Assembly (NCBI GenBank): GCA_028711675.1
Contig: JAQTRT010000119.1
Coordinates: forward strand, 1-9,084
Direction: 5' to 3'
Source: a bacterium
GTDB taxonomy: Bacteria; Spirochaetota; JAHITG01
Length of the DNA: 9,084 nt
Shown here: positions 8,401 through 9,084 of the stretch, piece by piece
How positions within the stretch are numbered: the first letter of the stretch is position 1
Layout: every line of letters begins with the position of its first letter
Translations under genes and position numbers: made by a program
Notes under the pieces: generated by a model
Told to the model about the DNA's origin: nothing
Database searches by the model: none
The model's input: only the letters and a program-made list of their open reading frames with translations

Positions 8401-9084
8401 ATGGCGCAGCCTTTATTGACTCCGGTCAGTCCCGCGTTGATCCGGGTGAAAACAGTGCCTCCGTCATTACGGTATATCCAGGTGATGCTGTCAGAGGACA
8501 CGTTGGTAGCGCCGCTGATGACCAGGTCCAGGTCGCCGTCATTGTCAAAATCGCCCCATTCGCCGCTGGAATATGCCACGCCTTGAAGCCCGGCATTGAT
8601 GTCTGTGAACGTGTTGCCGCCGTCATACCGGTATATCCTGGAGATCCTCGTGCTGAAATTGGTCATGCCTGTCACCAGAACGTCAAGGTCACCGTCATTG
8701 TCAAAATCGCCCAGGTCCAGACTGCCGTTATCCGCGCCTTTCATGGGCGTTGAGGATGTAAAGGTCCCTGATCCGTTGTTCTTTAAAACATAGATCACGC
8801 ACGTTCCTCCGTTGGTCATGCCGGACAGGAAGAGGTCAACGTCATTATCACGGTCGAAATCGCCGGCTGTTACGCTTGGATTGCAAACGACAGGAATATT
8901 CTGGCTGACATTAGTGAATCTTTCCCGTCCGGTATTGTGATAGATCTCGGTCCGTATGTCTGATGTGCCCACTCCTCCGGCCATGAGGATGTCCAGGAAT
9001 CCGTCATTGTCATAATCGCCCCAGGCCAGGTCGCTGTTCCTCAGCCCCGGGAAGGATTCGTCGCTTTTGGCAAATCCTCCGCCA
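5430..9084 (-). CDS. FG-GAP/VCBS repeat protein with Ig-like stack, ZU5-like domain and C-terminal sorting-like domain (5' end missing)
   Basis: The frame is open to the window edge. The 33 codons upstream of the ATG at 8984 already encode an FG-GAP repeat (AWGDYDNDGFLDILMAGG), so that ATG is internal and the signal peptide is outside. Of 1217 visible residues: 1 to about 410 are eight FG-GAP/VCBS repeats with calcium-loop motifs DxDxDGxxD, probably blades of a beta-propeller. About 411-547 is a beta-sandwich linker (YRFKYKMID, VQYSVDKKKYKDA, YWDYSS). About 548-660 is an Ig-like module (VSGIVPVYGYAYDDDF, GNWNASSLSPGLYSLKIKAWD). About 661-980 are three Big_5-like (SbsA-type) Ig domains, the middle one degenerate. 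About 981-1108 is a ZU5-like domain (GGIINAV, LIIPPNAL). About 1114-1217 is a FlgD-Ig-like end (VFNRAGRLIAVL, VVFWDGRN, QIYIISLIL). Likely exported and extracellular, as an adhesin or binding protein. It precedes the PorV-like gene by 35 bp on the same strand, so co-transcription is likely. No enzymatic domain was recognised. Confidence 0.9.
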   Translation of the reverse strand, partial: GGGFAKSDESFPGLRNSDLAWGDYDNDGFLDILMAGGVGTSDIRTEIYHNTGRERFTNVSQNIPVVCNPSVTAGDFDRDNDVDLFLSGMTNGGTCVIYVLKNNGSGTFTSSTPMKGADNGSLDLGDFDNDGDLDVLVTGMTNFSTRISRIYRYDGGNTFTDINAGLQGVAYSSGEWGDFDNDGDLDLVISGATNVSSDSITWIYRNDGGTVFTRINAGLTGVNKGCAIWGDYDNDGDLDLFVGGNNQSIIYRNNGNGTFSDALMNIIQFENCKASWGDYDQDGFLDLAVCGLSTSYGLRTKIYHNDYGAAFTEVPLDLTGVFDSDLSWGDYDNDGDLDLLVGGGINIGDKIMKIYKNNGNNNFTEIDSGMSGMMQCRVTWADFSDDGFLDVVTAGNLSGMYSLAWGTRIYRNNRFNMVKTRLPNDITYLSFVSNMGISGGTTYRFKYKMIDNEYDWAKIIKVQYSVDKKKYKDAVVTGNIDNIVSNPTGYINYFYWDYSSIAQDLISGQDISLRIVTGSYYGNGLVIRSYGPLRYGSTVYQLPVSFRVNGYPQCKITSPLPAITPYPKVSGIVPVYGYAYDDDFQRYVLYYGNGSSPVSWTPYYTNQIKVPPSGQLGNWNASSLSPGLYSLKIKAWDLQAKSRDSWTNISDRVIVEVVSSSYGAFYVDHTFPTNNQANVSRNAPLVIHFSDKLNPNTLNANSIRLYDGADFISGTHDYNDFSRTILFQPDQILLDPFQDYFMFVSPDIQNISGSQLGTEYSFRFKTACARPNKVISHSPVSTAAELDTDIMLYYSDGTLASAIISNSHTGIEVFPADRSSQPVYDLKQFNSGTFSSLYTNASSLMANTLYIVNVNPYILDQGSYSWYFITKDTVQPVVDLSKTSPRDNDTFVNMNVQIKIAFNKSMNNYMMTSDYIYLLKGDQRIDCKITYSVEDRQAILTPLNPLDEFTWFKLFVSGSLVDTGGKTLDKDYQLSFRTSGTFDRKGGIINAVDERIKLIIPPNALSQSTVIQIDQLESTEIPAMSRDLVTIMNNSVYRILPADIILKKSGTVIMKYSDADITGYSEKNLCLYSFRDNTWTRLGGTIKPDGNSISAPFKGFGILALTQDMNEYTGDLEKVVIDCQPRVFKPSQWENATISFELPKPVKYSMRVFNRAGRLIAVLADNADGQPGQNVVFWDGRNIRSQTAKNQIYIISLILNDGDTTIKKTKTVVLLEN
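5433..5744 (-). other. C-terminal FlgD-Ig-like domain of the FG-GAP protein
   Basis: The domain has the same strand order as the end of the beta-helix protein: RVFKPSQW in place of PNPFxP, ISFELPKPVKYSMRVFNRAG, a GQNVVFWDGRN turn, QIYIISLIL, then a basic stretch and TVVLLEN. It lacks the PNP motif and the G-V-Y triplet, and ends in Asn rather than Lys/Arg. It is therefore a diverged version; a sorting role is less certain than for the other protein. Confidence 0.55.
5760..6143 (-). other. ZU5-like domain within the FG-GAP protein
   Basis: The segment opens with KGGIINAVDERIKLIIPPNAL, matching the ZU5 pattern of a Gly-Gly start and an Ile-Pro-Pro-x-Ala-Leu strand. It continues with VIQIDQLE, VYRILPADIILKKSGTVIMKY and ends NSISAPFKGFGILAL, as in bacterial secreted proteins where a ZU5-like beta-sandwich precedes the C-terminal domain. 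ZU5 domains mediate protein-protein contacts in eukaryotes; the role here is unknown. Confidence 0.5.
6144..7103 (-). repeat. Three tandem Big_5/SbsA-like Ig domains in the FG-GAP protein
   Basis: There are three coding units of about 105 codons. Unit 1 (6780-7103) has FPTNNQANV, LVIHFSDKLN and YSFRFKT, a clear Big_5 pattern. Unit 2 (6474-6779) starts ISHSPVSTAAELDTDIMLYYSD but lacks the usual closing strand. Unit 3 (6144-6473) has TSPRDNDTFVNMNVQIKIAFNKSMN and YQLSFRTSG, again clear. Such domains usually act as spacers or ligand-binding stalks. Confidence 0.6.
7854..9084 (-). repeat. FG-GAP/VCBS repeat array (eight visible units)
   Basis: Units of about 46-54 codons each carry WGDYDNDGDLDLLVGG-like loops followed by IYRNNGxGTF-like strands. 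At DNA level the loop codons form a near-identical element (complement of GTCGCCGTCATTGTCATAA) recurring near 7924, 8076, 8235, 8373, 8532, 8688, 8838 and 9000, at a spacing of 138-162 bases. The most divergent units are the one near 8841 (DRDNDVD, lacking the loop glycine) and the last near 7924 (ADFSDDGFLD). The array runs off the right edge. Confidence 0.85.

Noticed and set aside
8172..8753. 193-codon open frame antisense to the FG-GAP repeats
   Set aside because: It is opposite the repeat array. Its repetitive Val/Ala/Ile product mirrors the sense repeats, and the sense frame has strong domain matches. It is a shadow.
8982..8984. ATG as start of the FG-GAP gene
   Set aside because: The preceding 33 codons encode a complete FG-GAP loop in frame, so the start is beyond the window.
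7900..9084. Regular repeats at about 150-base spacing as a CRISPR-like array
   Set aside because: The repeats lie in frame and encode calcium-loop motifs, with diverged sequence between units and spacers that are coding FG-GAP strands.

Overview
The window holds three large protein-coding genes with almost no non-coding DNA. They look like the surface or secretome of an uncultured Gram-negative bacterium. Evidence for an outer membrane is a PorV/UPF0164-type beta-barrel protein, together with two very large secreted modular proteins that each end in a FlgD-Ig/type IX-secretion-like C-terminal domain. This combination is typical of the Bacteroidetes/FCB side of the tree and of several candidate phyla (WOR-3, Omnitrophica, Firestonebacteria and similar). 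The sequence alone does not fix the phylum. Base composition looks balanced and similar across the three genes, with no sign of a foreign insert.

Layout. (1) Positions 1-3093, + strand: the 3' part of a gene for a tandem right-handed beta-helix protein, ordered beta-helix, fibronectin III, second beta-helix, C-terminal sorting-like domain; its start lies left of the window. (2) A 24-bp convergent gap. (3) Positions 3118-5394, - strand: a complete gene for an outer-membrane PorV-like barrel fused to an Ig-like domain, a transglutaminase-like cysteine-peptidase domain and C-terminal TPRs. (4) A 35-bp gap with a good Shine-Dalgarno sequence. (5) Positions 5430-9084, - strand: the 3' part of a gene for an FG-GAP/VCBS repeat protein with a stack of Ig-like domains, a ZU5-like domain and a C-terminal sorting-like domain; its start lies right of the window. 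Genes 5 and 3 are probably co-transcribed, with the FG-GAP gene first.

Working model (inference): the two giant proteins are exported surface or extracellular proteins carrying related C-terminal beta-sandwich signals. The PorV-like protein belongs to the family that, in type IX secretion, handles such signals at the outer membrane. Its fusion to a cysteine-peptidase-like domain and a TPR scaffold makes this neighbourhood a candidate for a divergent secretion or surface-attachment module. No tRNA, rRNA, CRISPR array, insertion sequence, riboswitch or convincing terminator was seen. There is no gene-free stretch above 35 bp.
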